Of a DNA stretch of 64,000 nucleotides, positions 36,332 to 44,074 are shown piece by piece. The DNA lies in contig NZ_RBXO01000001.1 in the NCBI RefSeq assembly GCF_003634935.1, positions 868,001 to 932,000 on the forward strand. The letters run 5' to 3'. The position numbers and the translations under genes were made by a program. Positions within the stretch are counted from its first letter, which is position 1, and each line of letters starts with the position of its first letter. The notes under the pieces are model-generated. The model had not been told where the DNA came from and did not search any database. It saw only the letters and a list, made by a program, of their open reading frames with translations. This DNA comes from Saccharothrix australiensis. GTDB taxonomy: Bacteria; Actinomycetota; Actinomycetes; Mycobacteriales; Pseudonocardiaceae.

Positions 36332-37078
36332 ATGACGTACCACCTGGAAGGCAAGGTCGCGCTGGTCACCGGCGCGTCGTCGGGCATCGGGGAGGCCACG
36401 GCGGTCGCGCTGGGTCGGGCGGGCGCGACCGTGGTCGTGGCCGCGCGGCGGGTCGAGCGGCTGGCGGCGCTGGAGCGGCGGTTGGCGGCCGACGGGGTCA
36501 AGGCGGCGGCGCTGGCGCTCGACGTGACCGACGAGGCGGCGTGCCGGGCCGCCGTGGAGCACGTGGTCGGGTCGTTCGGCGGGCTCGACGTCCTGGTCAA
36601 CAACGCCGGCGTGATGCTGCTCGGGAACGTCGAGGGCGCGGACACCACCGACTGGACGCGGATGGTGTCGACCAACCTGCTCGGCGTCATGTTCCTGACC
36701 CACGCCGCGCTGCCGCACCTGCTGGCGCGGCGCGGGGCGGTGGTGCAGGTGTCGTCGACCGCGGCACGGGTGGTGCGGGCGGGCAGCGGGGTCTACAACG
36801 CGACGAAGGCCGGGCTCAACGCGTTCAGCGAGTCGCTGCGGCAGGAGGTCACCGAGCGCGGGGTGCGGGTGGTCGTGGTCGAGCCGGGCGTCGTGGACAC
36901 CGAGCTGCCGGAGCACATCACCGACCCGGAGGCCCGCGCGAGCAGGGAGCGGCGGATCGCGCACCTGCGGCAGCTCAAGCCCTCGGACGTCGCCGAGGCC
37001 GTGCTGTACGCGGTGGGGCAGCCGGAGCACGTGGCGGTCAACGAGATCACGGTGCGGCCGACCGACCAGACCTGGTGA
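36332..37078 (+). CDS. SDR family oxidoreductase
   Basis: The 248-residue classical short-chain dehydrogenase has the cofactor motif VTGASSGIGEA, the NNAG motif, and a catalytic Ser-Tyr-Lys arrangement (QVSSTAARVVRAGSGVYNAT, then KAGLNAF). PGVVDTELPEH follows the active site, as in the YdfG/clavulanate-dehydrogenase-like group. NADP preference is likely from the ARR after beta 2. The substrate is unknown. It is divergent from the FtsK operon and ends in a strong hairpin. Confidence 0.9.
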   Translation: MTYHLEGKVALVTGASSGIGEATAVALGRAGATVVVAARRVERLAALERRLAADGVKAAALALDVTDEAACRAAVEHVVGSFGGLDVLVNNAGVMLLGNVEGADTTDWTRMVSTNLLGVMFLTHAALPHLLARRGAVVQVSSTAARVVRAGSGVYNATKAGLNAFSESLRQEVTERGVRVVVVEPGVVDTELPEHITDPEARASRERRIAHLRQLKPSDVAEAVLYAVGQPEHVAVNEITVRPTDQTW

Positions 37079-37080
37079 CC

Positions 37081-37117
37081 GGCGGGCCGCCGCGACCGGT
37101 CGTCGCGGCGGCCCGCC
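37081..37117 (+). terminator. hairpin terminator after SDR gene
   Basis: Perfect 16-bp arms GGCGGGCCGCCGCGAC / GTCGCGGCGGCCCGCC with a 5-nt loop start 3 bases after the SDR stop. It probably also serves the convergent XRE gene. Confidence 0.9.
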
Positions 37118-37236
37118 CCGGTGCCCGGTGCGCCCTGCACAGCCGGTTCGCCCCGGTGCCCGGCCCGTCGCGATGCCCGCTGTCCTCGCTGCCTCGCTGC
37201 CTCGCTGTCCTCGGTGCCCGGTGCCGTCGTGCCGGC

Positions 37237-38082
37237 TCACCCGTCGTGGGACAGCTCCTCGGCGCGGGCGGCGATGAGCCGCAGGGACTCCGCCGGACCG
37301 AGCGCGACGGCCTCGACCCGCGCGGCGGCCGTCACGTACGGCGTCGCGTCGGCGCGTTCGAGGAACACCGCGGAGCGCTGGAGCCGCACGTGCGCGACCG
37401 GCGTGGCCACCCGGAACTCGAGGAGCAGGAACGGGCCGACCATGCCGGGGTGCACGGCCGCCGACGGCACGACACCGACCCGGACGTTGGGCAGCTCGGC
37501 GGTCTCCAGCACGTGCCGCCACTGGTCCGCCATGACCCGCCGGCCGCCGACGCCCGTGCGGAGCGCGGCCTCGCCGAGCAGCGCCACGTACTCGACGCCG
37601 CCGCGCAGCACCTGCTGCCGCCGCAACCGCGCCATCAGGCGGGGTTCGACGTCGCGCGGGTCGACGCCGTCGGCGGCCATGAACGCGCGGGCGTAGTGCA
37701 TGGTCCGGAGCAGGCCGGGCACCAGCAGCGGCTCCCAGCACAGCATCCGGACGGCCTCGTGCTCGTAGCCCGCCAGCGTGTTCGTCTCCGGCGGCAGGCC
37801 GGGCAGGTCGCGCTCCCACAGGCCGGGGCCGCGGGCGCGCCCGGCGCGCTCGACCAGCTCGTCCCGGCGGCGGCCGACGACCCCGTAGAGCGCGAGCAGG
37901 GCAGCGACCTCCTCGGGCGAGGTCTTGCGCTTGCCGTTCTCCAGGTTCGACAACACGGACTTGCTCCACCCGAGCCGCGCGGCGGCGGCCGTCACGCTCA
38001 GCCTCGGCACGGCCGCCTCCCGGATGCCGCGCAGCTCCGCGCCGAGCGCGCGCTCGTGCGCGCCGGCGGCCTTCCTCGGCAT
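37237..38082 (-). CDS. XRE-family regulator with DUF5753
   Basis: The 281-residue protein has an N-terminal HTH (AAAARLGWSKSVLSNLENGK, about 33-52) and a DUF5753 domain (WEPLLVPGLLRTMHYARAFM; LETAELPNVRVGVVPSAAVH). It is the second member of this family in the window, but without an adjacent DUF397 gene. The ATG at 38082 follows a strong GGAGG. An upstream dyad probably serves autoregulation. Confidence 0.9.
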   Translation of the reverse strand: MPRKAAGAHERALGAELRGIREAAVPRLSVTAAAARLGWSKSVLSNLENGKRKTSPEEVAALLALYGVVGRRRDELVERAGRARGPGLWERDLPGLPPETNTLAGYEHEAVRMLCWEPLLVPGLLRTMHYARAFMAADGVDPRDVEPRLMARLRRQQVLRGGVEYVALLGEAALRTGVGGRRVMADQWRHVLETAELPNVRVGVVPSAAVHPGMVGPFLLLEFRVATPVAHVRLQRSAVFLERADATPYVTAAARVEAVALGPAESLRLIAARAEELSHDG

Positions 38083-38107
38083 GGGACCTCCGATGGGTCG
38101 GTGCCGC

Positions 38108-38127
38108 GCGTTGTGTTGTCGCAACGC
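38108..38127. promoter_or_regulatory. Dyad upstream of XRE-DUF5753 gene
   Basis: GCGTTG (38108-38113) and CAACGC (38122-38127) enclose a second dyad GTTG-TCG-CAAC (38115-38125). A GTTGTCCGCAC copy follows at about 38130. It is a likely operator for the XRE protein. Confidence 0.5.
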
Positions 38128-38217
38128 ACGTTGTCCGCACAGCAGCGTCCCACGTCGCGTGCGCGCGACAAAGGGTGCGTGCGCGACCCGTTCGGGTGAA
38201 CCCGGCCGCCCGCGTCG

Positions 38218-39033
38218 TCAGCCCGCGTGCCCCCGGCCGGTGTCGGCCCGGTCGAGGCGCAGCACCCGCCGGACGAACGAGACCACGTCGGACAGCACCT
38301 CGTCGCGGTTGGTCTCGTTGAAGACCTCGTGCCGCGCGCCGGGGTAGACGCGCTCCTCGAACAGCAGGCCCCGGATGCGGTCGGTGCCGGTCCTCGTGTC
38401 CGCCAGGGGCACCAGCTCGTCGGCGTCGCCGTGCAGCCACAGCGTCGGCAGGTCCTCCAGCGTCGGCCCGTAGTTGGCGTCGTCCAGGGCCCGCTCCACC
38501 GCCTCCAGCGTCGCCCGCTTGAACGGCCCGTGCCAGACCAGCGGGTCGGCCGCGTAGCGCCGGCCGACCTCCGGGTCGCGGGACAGCACGTCGGGGTCGA
38601 TGGGCGTGTCCGGGATCTCGTCCAGCGACAGCGCGTCGAGGCCCTGCCACGTGCCCAGCACGGGCGCGGAGAGGACCAGGGCCGCGACCGGGTGCGCCTG
38701 CGCGTAGCGGGTGGCGACCAGGCCGCCGAGCGAGTGCCCGATCAGGACGACCGGCAGGTCCGCCGCCGCGGAGCGGATCGCCGCGCCGACGTCCTCGACC
38801 ACGCCGTCCAACGACGTGATCAGGGCCCGCTCGCCGGCCGAGGCGCCGTGCCCCACGTGGTCGGGGGCCACCACCAGCGCGCCGGCCGCCACCAGGCGCT
38901 CGGCGACGTGCCCGTACCGCCCGCCGTGCTCCCCGTACCCGTGCACGAGCACCGCCAGCCAGGTGGCGTCCAGGTTCGGCCAGGTCCGCACCACCAGTTC
39001 CCCGGCGTGGCCGGGGACGTTCGACTCGATCAC
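38218..39033 (-). CDS. Alpha/beta hydrolase, monoacylglycerol lipase-like
   Basis: The 271-residue hydrolase has the oxyanion region VLVHGYGEHGGRYGHVAERL, the nucleophile elbow GHSLGG, an acid in LHGDADELVPL and the catalytic His in YPGARHEVFNE. The pattern matches monoacylglycerol lipases (PldB/YtpA type). The GTG at 39033 directly follows the stop of the DUF4232 lipoprotein gene with no gap, so the two are cotranscribed. Confidence 0.9.
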   Translation of the reverse strand: MIESNVPGHAGELVVRTWPNLDATWLAVLVHGYGEHGGRYGHVAERLVAAGALVVAPDHVGHGASAGERALITSLDGVVEDVGAAIRSAAADLPVVLIGHSLGGLVATRYAQAHPVAALVLSAPVLGTWQGLDALSLDEIPDTPIDPDVLSRDPEVGRRYAADPLVWHGPFKRATLEAVERALDDANYGPTLEDLPTLWLHGDADELVPLADTRTGTDRIRGLLFEERVYPGARHEVFNETNRDEVLSDVVSFVRRVLRLDRADTGRGHAG

Positions 39034-39645
39034 CTATGCAGCGTAGAACGCGCTGATCCCGATCTTCCCGCCACCGCACACCGGGCCGAGGCCCCACTCG
39101 ACGGTCATCGGCTCGGTCTCGTCCGGCGGGATGGCGGCGGCCTTCGCGGCCTCGGGCCGACAGGGCTGGTCCACCGGCTCGTCACCGGTCGGCACGACGG
39201 TCCAGCGCAGGTTGGCCGCCGCCGACGCGCCGGGCGCCAGGGTGACCGGCGTCGGTCCGGGCTCCTCGGTGCGCTCCAGGTCGGTGGGCACGGGCTGCCC
39301 GGAGGCGTCCAGCAGCTGGAAGCCGCTGTAGCCGTTGATCGTGCAGGCGTCCGCGCCGCCGTTGGTGACGACGAACTTCCCGTGGCGGTTGCCCGCGCCG
39401 GCGTCGGTCGGCTCGACCCGGCCGGTCAGCGAGGCGGCCGTGCACCGCGTCGACGACACGCCGGTGGCGGTCGGCGAGGGTGGCACCGCCGGCGCGGAGG
39501 ACGAGCCGGCGGTCGGCGTGCCCGCGGTCGTCCCGGCGGCGGAGGGCGGCGCGCCGGTCGGGAGCGTCGGCTGGTCGCCGGCCTGCTGGGGACCCCCGCA
39601 CGCGGTGAGCGCCAGCAGGGCGCCGCACAGCACGAGTCGCCTCAT
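39034..39645 (-). CDS. DUF4232 lipoprotein
   Basis: The 203-residue protein has a signal peptide ending in the lipobox LTAC (Cys16), a Thr/Ser/Pro-rich spacer (about 20-65), and a DUF4232 domain with RCTAASLTGRVEP, TNGGADACTINGYSGFQLLD and a C-terminal Cys. It is membrane-anchored outside the cell; function unknown. It precedes the lipase gene without a gap. The family paralogue is at 4356-4871. Confidence 0.85.
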   Translation of the reverse strand: MRRLVLCGALLALTACGGPQQAGDQPTLPTGAPPSAAGTTAGTPTAGSSSAPAVPPSPTATGVSSTRCTAASLTGRVEPTDAGAGNRHGKFVVTNGGADACTINGYSGFQLLDASGQPVPTDLERTEEPGPTPVTLAPGASAAANLRWTVVPTGDEPVDQPCRPEAAKAAAIPPDETEPMTVEWGLGPVCGGGKIGISAFYAA

Positions 39646-39738
39646 GTCCTACCTCCTGGTCCGTGGTCCTACCAGGAGGGCGTACCCAGCGCGCACGCCG
39701 TCGGGACGGTTGGCAAAGAATTCACTTGATCGGGCTCG

Positions 39739-40800
39739 TCACAGTCGATCCTCGACCCAACCGCCGGGCAGCACGGGCAGGTCGTGCGCGGCGGCCGTCC
39801 ACAGGTACGTCCAGCACACCCGCCCGTCCGGCAGGGTCACGCGGACGCGGCGGTACTCGTCGCCCTCGTACTCGTCCAGCACGGGCAGGGCGTCCTCGGG
39901 CGACGCCAGCCGCAGGACGTGGCCCGGCACGCCCGGTCCGTCGCCGGGCCGCAGCGCCGGGTAGCCGCGGCCGGTGTCGTGCAGCGCGCCGGGCAGGGTC
40001 GCGGTGGTGGGCTCGCCGGTCACGAACGGCGCCACGAGGCCCCACGCCCGCATCCCCGGCTGGAGGGTGCCGTAGGCGAACAGGCGGTCCGGCCAGTCGT
40101 CCGGCGACGGGTCGCCGTGCACGGGCGTCACGTCCAGGCCGTCGCTCTCGGCGGCCCGCCCGCCCAGGCCGCGCGCGCCGCGCTGGTCGACGTCGGCGCA
40201 GCGCACCACCCGCCCGGCGGACAGCAGCGGCATCCGCCGCTTGCCCGCGCCGGTGTAGGCGAGGACGGAGTCGACCACGCCGCCGTCGAACAGGGTGACG
40301 CGGCCGGTGTGCACGCGGACCAGCCGGTACCGCAGGCCGCGGCCCTCGCAGCGGTCCAGGACGCGGAGCTGCTCGGCGGTGGCGAACCACACCGCGTGCT
40401 CCTCCTCGACACCGGGCGCGGCGGCCAGCGTCGCCGGGCGCTGCCCGTCGGTGGCGCGCAGCCCCGCCGCCCACACGGCGGTCAGCCCCTCGCAGCGGGC
40501 CCGCAGCACGACGGCGGGCCCGGACAGGCCCAGCTCCTCGCGCAGCCAGGTGACCTTGGCGGGGTTGGCGTTGGACCCGTAGGCGAGCACCGGCAGCCGG
40601 CCGGCCAGGGGCGGCTCGCCGTGGTCGGCGAGCCAGTCGTCGAGGTCTCGGCCGTCGGGCGCGACCCGCCACCCGGAGTCGGCCGCGGGGTGCGGGGTGA
40701 CCGGCCAGCCCGCGCCGTCGAGGTGCACGAAGCAGTGTCCCGGCCGAGCGCCCGGATAGGGCTCGGCCGGGTGGGTATCGTCCGTGAACGGCAGCGTCAT
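39739..40800 (-). CDS. Tandem gamma-glutamylcyclotransferase-fold protein
   Basis: The 353-residue protein appears to contain two GGCT/AIG2-fold units. The first, from about residue 70, has LPVLAYGSNANPAKVTWLRE. The second, from about residue 238, has RLFAYGTLQPGMRAWGLVAP, GALHDTGRGYPAL and LDEYEGDEYRRVRV, which is a canonical AIG2-like domain with the catalytic-type Glu. Substrate is not known; gamma-glutamyl amine or peptide cyclisation is the family reaction. The ATG at 40800 is preferred over 40821. Confidence 0.8.
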   Translation of the reverse strand: MTLPFTDDTHPAEPYPGARPGHCFVHLDGAGWPVTPHPAADSGWRVAPDGRDLDDWLADHGEPPLAGRLPVLAYGSNANPAKVTWLREELGLSGPAVVLRARCEGLTAVWAAGLRATDGQRPATLAAAPGVEEEHAVWFATAEQLRVLDRCEGRGLRYRLVRVHTGRVTLFDGGVVDSVLAYTGAGKRRMPLLSAGRVVRCADVDQRGARGLGGRAAESDGLDVTPVHGDPSPDDWPDRLFAYGTLQPGMRAWGLVAPFVTGEPTTATLPGALHDTGRGYPALRPGDGPGVPGHVLRLASPEDALPVLDEYEGDEYRRVRVTLPDGRVCWTYLWTAAAHDLPVLPGGWVEDRL

Positions 40801-41100
40801 GAGCCCATTCTGGCGCACCACACGGGGAATTCACGGCTTGTTGGGTTATCGGTCACCCAAGACCTCGGAGCTGTGTTATTGGTGAAACGCTTGCGTCCGC
40901 TTTATTCGCGCGTAATCGAGACAGGGGTCGGATGTTTTGACGTGACCTGCCGCACGCCGATGGCGGTGGGTTCGGACTCGCGCGTGCCGGGGAGCGGACG
41001 GCGCGCCGTCCGACCGGGTGACCGGTCAGGCGGGTCGGGCGGGCCGTCGCGACCCCGGACCCGGCGACTCCCCGGACCCGGCGACTCCCCGGACCCGGCG
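40801..41100. other. Intergenic region before tandem array
   Basis: No convincing gene is present. An AT-richer patch at about 40830-40930 probably holds the promoter of the minus-strand GGCT-fold gene. Two GACTCCCCGGACCCGGC copies at about 41067-41100 lead into the array. Confidence 0.4.
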
Positions 41101-41253
41101 GCGCGGGACCCGGCGGCGCGGGACCCGGCGGCGCGGGACCCGGCGGCGCGGGACCCGGCGGCGCGGGACCCGGCGGCGCGGGACCCGGCGGCGGCGCGGG
41201 ATGTGGCGGCGCGGGATGTGGCGGCGCGGGATGTGGCGGCGCGGGATGTGGCG
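41101..41253. repeat. Two-type 15-bp tandem repeat array
   Basis: Six copies of GCGCGGGACCCGGCG (41101-41190) are followed, after a 3-bp insertion, by four copies of GCGCGGGATGTGGCG (41194-41253). The array ends 26 bp before the LysR stop codon. It is non-coding, unlike the 15-bp array inside the TetR gene at 26161-26310. Confidence 0.95.
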
Positions 41254-41279
41254 GCGCGCGGAACGCCGTCGGGTGCCCC

Positions 41280-42269
41280 TCAGCCGCCGGTCTGGAGGAG
41301 CGCGGCGTCGATCTCGGCGTGGGCCTGCGGGTTCTCCTCCCACCACCGCGCGTAACCGGGGTTGCGGGGCAGCACCGCCCGGTAGGCGCGGGCGGCGCAC
41401 GCGAACACGTCGTGCGCCCGGCCCGCCGCCGGCCCCTCCCGCCGGGTGGCCAGCATCAGGTCGACCATCAGCGGCGCGCCCCGCAACGGGCGGATGACGA
41501 TCCCGTCGCCGCTGCGCGACTGCGGCAGCGCGAACGACACCGCGCCCTTGGCGACCAGGCCGCGCGCCGTGGACGCCTCGTTGACGTGGTGGGTCAACCG
41601 GGGCGTGAAGCCGGCCTCCGCGCAGACCGTGAAGATCTGGAGGCGGTTGCCGACCAGCTCGTCCGGCGGCGACACCCAGTCCCGGTCCGCGAGCTGGGCG
41701 AGGTCGACCTCGTCCTGCTCACCCAGCGGGTCCCAGTCCGGCAGGGCGACGAACTGCGGCTCGCTGATCAGCCTGCGCACCTCCAGCCCGCGCAGCTCCC
41801 GCCGCTCCATGCCCTCGAACCGGTCCAGCACACCCAGGTGCACTTGGCCGTTGACCAGCAGTTCCAGCAGGTCGGAACCGCCGGGCATGATCTGGGTGCG
41901 CACCTCGGAGCACGGGATCGACCGGCGCAGCTCCTCCACGAAGTGGCCGAAGAACAGGGTGGGCACGCCGCCGACGACGAGCGGTCCGGGCGTGCCGTCG
42001 CGGGTCCTCCCCTTGGCGAGGCTGACGAGCTGCTCCACCTCGTCGAGCACCAGGCGGGCGGTGCCCACGACCTGCTTGCCCAGCTCGGTGGGCGCGCTAC
42101 CGCCGTGCGTGCGGTCGAACAGCTGTCCGCCCACGATGCGCTCGACCGTCCGCAACTGGGCGCTCATCGCGGGCTGCGTCAGGCCCAGCCTGGTCGCGGC
42201 CTTGGTGAGGCTTCCCTCTTCGGCGATCGCGCACACCGCGCGGAGGTGGCGGAGTTCAAGGTCGGGCAT
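41280..42269 (-). CDS. LysR-family transcriptional regulator
   Basis: The 329-residue protein has an N-terminal winged HTH (LRHLRAVCAIAEEGSLTKAA, then TRLGLTQPAMSAQLRTVE) and a periplasmic-binding-protein-like effector domain. The C-terminal Trp-rich tail (YARWWEENPQAH) is a feature I associate with an actinobacterial LysR subgroup. The divergent region holds a very short ORF and a nitroreductase-like gene, its likely targets. The inducer is unknown. Confidence 0.92.
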   Translation of the reverse strand: MPDLELRHLRAVCAIAEEGSLTKAATRLGLTQPAMSAQLRTVERIVGGQLFDRTHGGSAPTELGKQVVGTARLVLDEVEQLVSLAKGRTRDGTPGPLVVGGVPTLFFGHFVEELRRSIPCSEVRTQIMPGGSDLLELLVNGQVHLGVLDRFEGMERRELRGLEVRRLISEPQFVALPDWDPLGEQDEVDLAQLADRDWVSPPDELVGNRLQIFTVCAEAGFTPRLTHHVNEASTARGLVAKGAVSFALPQSRSGDGIVIRPLRGAPLMVDLMLATRREGPAAGRAHDVFACAARAYRAVLPRNPGYARWWEENPQAHAEIDAALLQTGG

Positions 42270-42356
42270 AACGCTCTTCTATCCCCCTTTTGAATGAGCC
42301 GCTACCCCTCGGGACCGCCATAGTTGGCGCAGTCCCCGTGAAGTGGAGAGGAAGAC

Positions 42357-42383
42357 ATGCGCAGCGCCAGCCAGATCTACTGA
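42357..42383 (+). CDS. Putative 8-residue peptide ORF (MRSASQIY)
   Basis: ATG at 42357 encodes MRSASQIY and stops at 42383. It has a good ribosome binding site (GTGGAGAGG about 6 nt upstream) although no longer frame follows. It lies divergent to lysR and about 165 bp before a hairpin terminator on the same strand, so a short transcript with this leader or signal peptide is conceivable. No family is known to me. Confidence 0.35.
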   Translation: MRSASQIY

Positions 42384-42547
42384 GAACGGGCACCACACGC
42401 CTGTGGCCGTCACCTCCCGACCCACGCCCGACGCACGCGTGGTCGAGCGGCCCGGACGACCGTTTACGCGGGCGGACGTCCGGTGCCACGCCGGGGAGCC
42501 GGTGACGGGCCAAGGGGTGCGAGGCGGTCGTCCCCACCCCCGTTGCG

Positions 42548-42585
42548 GGCCGCCGGTCGTGACTGCGGAGTAGCGACCGGCGGCC
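42548..42585 (+). terminator. hairpin between lysR-divergent transcript and Ddn-like gene
   Basis: GGCCGCCGGTCG (42548-42559) and CGACCGGCGGCC (42574-42585) form a perfect 12-bp stem with a 14-nt loop, ending 15 bases before the -10 element of the next gene. The only plus-strand unit it could terminate starts near 42300. Confidence 0.6.
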
Positions 42586-42613
42586 TCGCCGCGTTCTGGG
42601 TAGCGTCTTGGGC

Positions 42614-43039
42614 ATGACCGTGAGCGACAGCCCCGTCGACTGGGTGAACCAGCACATCCGCACCTACATCGAGACCGATGGCGCGCAGGGTCACGAGTGG
42701 CGGCCGGGCGTCTTCACGCTCCTGCTCACGACGACCGGGCGGAAGTCCGGGCAGCCCCGGCGCACCGCGTTGATCTACCAGCCGTACGGCGAGTCGTACG
42801 TGGTGGTCGCCTCGGACGGCGGCGCGCCGGGGCACCCCGCCTGGTACAAGAACCTCCAGGCCGACCCGACCGCCGAGGTCCGGGTGGGGCCGGAGGTGTT
42901 CAGGGCGACCGCCCGCACGGCGACCGGTGACGAGCGGGCCGAGCTCTGGGCGCTGATGAACGAGGTGTGGCCGGACTACGCGGAGTACCAGCGCAAGACC
43001 GACCGCGAGATCCCGGTCGTGGTGCTCGACCGCGCTTAG
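42614..43039 (+). CDS. Deazaflavin-dependent nitroreductase family protein (Ddn-like)
   Basis: The 141-residue split-barrel protein contains GVFTLLLTTTGRKSGQPRRT and GGAPGHPAWYKNLQADPTAE, the signature of F420H2-dependent Ddn/nitroreductase family enzymes, which reduce quinones or nitro compounds. TAGCGT (42601-42606), 7 nt before the ATG, marks a leaderless start. The 3' end overlaps the convergent PhzF-like gene by 4 bp. Confidence 0.9.
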   Translation: MTVSDSPVDWVNQHIRTYIETDGAQGHEWRPGVFTLLLTTTGRKSGQPRRTALIYQPYGESYVVVASDGGAPGHPAWYKNLQADPTAEVRVGPEVFRATARTATGDERAELWALMNEVWPDYAEYQRKTDREIPVVVLDRA

Positions 43040-43881
43040 CCCCGCTCGGGTCGCGCTGGACGGGCCTGGATGGGCACGGCCGCGCCCGTGACCCGCACGC
43101 GGTCCCGGTCGGGCCGCACGTCGACCGTCAGGACGCTCGGGCGGCCCATGTCGTCACCCTGGTGGATGGTGATCGTGCGTGGCCGCCGCACCCGGCCGAT
43201 CGTGCGCAGGTAGCCGCCGAACGCCAGGGCCGCCGCGCCGGTCGCCGGGTCCTCGACGACGCCGCCGACCGGGAACGGGTCGCGCGCGTCGAACACGTCC
43301 TCCGACCGCTCGTGGACCAGGTGGGCGGTGACGGCGTCGTTGCGCCGCAGCAGGTCGCCGAGCCGGTGGAAGTCGTAGTCGAGGTCGGCCAGCCGCTCCC
43401 GCGACCGCGCCGCCAGCACGAGGTGCCGCGCGCCGCCGAACGCCCAGTGCGCGGGGTGGCGCGGGTCCAGCTCGTCGCGGGTCCAGCCGAGCGCGTCGAG
43501 CGCGGCGTCGAGGTCCTCCGCGCCCACCGGCGTGGACGAGGTGGGCACGCTGGTCAGCGTGGCCGTCGAGCCGTCGGTCTCGACCACGACCTCGCCCGCG
43601 GGGGTGTGGAAGGCCAGCGTGCCGGTGCGCCGCAGGGCGACGGCCGCGGCCACCGTGGCGTGCCCGCAGAACGGGACCTCCACCTCGGGGCTGTAGTACC
43701 GGACGTGGAAGGAGTCCGGCTCGGCGCGCGGGAAGACGAAGGCGGTCTCGGAGTAGCCGACCTCCGCCGCGATCGCGCGCATGCCGGCGTCGCCCAGGCC
43801 GGTGGCGTCGAGGACCACCCCGGCGGGGTTGCCGCCCTCCGGGTCCGAGGTGAAGGCGGTGTAGCGCAGCACGTCCGTCAT
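43036..43881 (-). CDS. PhzF family isomerase/epimerase-like protein
   Basis: The 281-residue protein has the diaminopimelate-epimerase-like PhzF fold: YTAFTSDPEGGNPAGVVLDA, the catalytic-type Glu in EVGYSETAFVF, VPFCGHATVAAAV and a C-terminal VEDPATGAAALAFGGYL. In phenazine producers PhzF isomerises DHHA, but most homologues have unknown substrates and no phenazine genes are nearby. The ATG at 43881 is chosen as the family start. Confidence 0.9.
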   Translation of the reverse strand: MTDVLRYTAFTSDPEGGNPAGVVLDATGLGDAGMRAIAAEVGYSETAFVFPRAEPDSFHVRYYSPEVEVPFCGHATVAAAVALRRTGTLAFHTPAGEVVVETDGSTATLTSVPTSSTPVGAEDLDAALDALGWTRDELDPRHPAHWAFGGARHLVLAARSRERLADLDYDFHRLGDLLRRNDAVTAHLVHERSEDVFDARDPFPVGGVVEDPATGAAALAFGGYLRTIGRVRRPRTITIHQGDDMGRPSVLTVDVRPDRDRVRVTGAAVPIQARPARPERG

Positions 43882-43920
43882 GGGCAGAGCTTCCACCACG
43901 GCCGGCCGCGCGCCGGAGCC

Positions 43921-44050
43921 GGTGTGCGTGCGGAGCGGGTCCGCGCGCGGGGGCTGGTGTGCGCGTGGCCGGTGTGCGTGCGGAGCCGATCCGCGCGCGG
44001 GGCTGGGGTGCGTGCGGAGCCCGATCCGCGTGCGGGGCTGGTGTGCGTGG
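43921..44050. repeat. Degenerate 34-bp direct repeats
   Basis: Three imperfect copies of GGTGTGCGTGCGGAGCCGAT followed by CCGCGCGCGGGGCT lie at 43921-43955, 43971-44004 and 44006-44039. A partial copy follows at 44040. They separate the PhzF-like gene from the iniC-like stop at 44075. Confidence 0.7.
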
Positions 44051-44074
44051 CGGGGGCGGTGTGCGCGGGGCCGA

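Noticed and set aside
36221-39097. 958-codon minus-strand frame
   Set aside because: It crosses the SDR, XRE and lipase genes in the wrong frame and contains no recognisable domain.
42343-42573. 76-codon plus-strand frame over the lysR-divergent region
   Set aside because: It lacks a start codon with a fitting ribosome binding site and family similarity, and it ends inside the hairpin; the region is more likely leader or non-coding.
43036-43881. Phenazine biosynthesis gene cluster suggested by the PhzF-like protein
   Set aside because: No other phz-type genes adjoin it; PhzF-fold proteins are widespread with unknown substrates.
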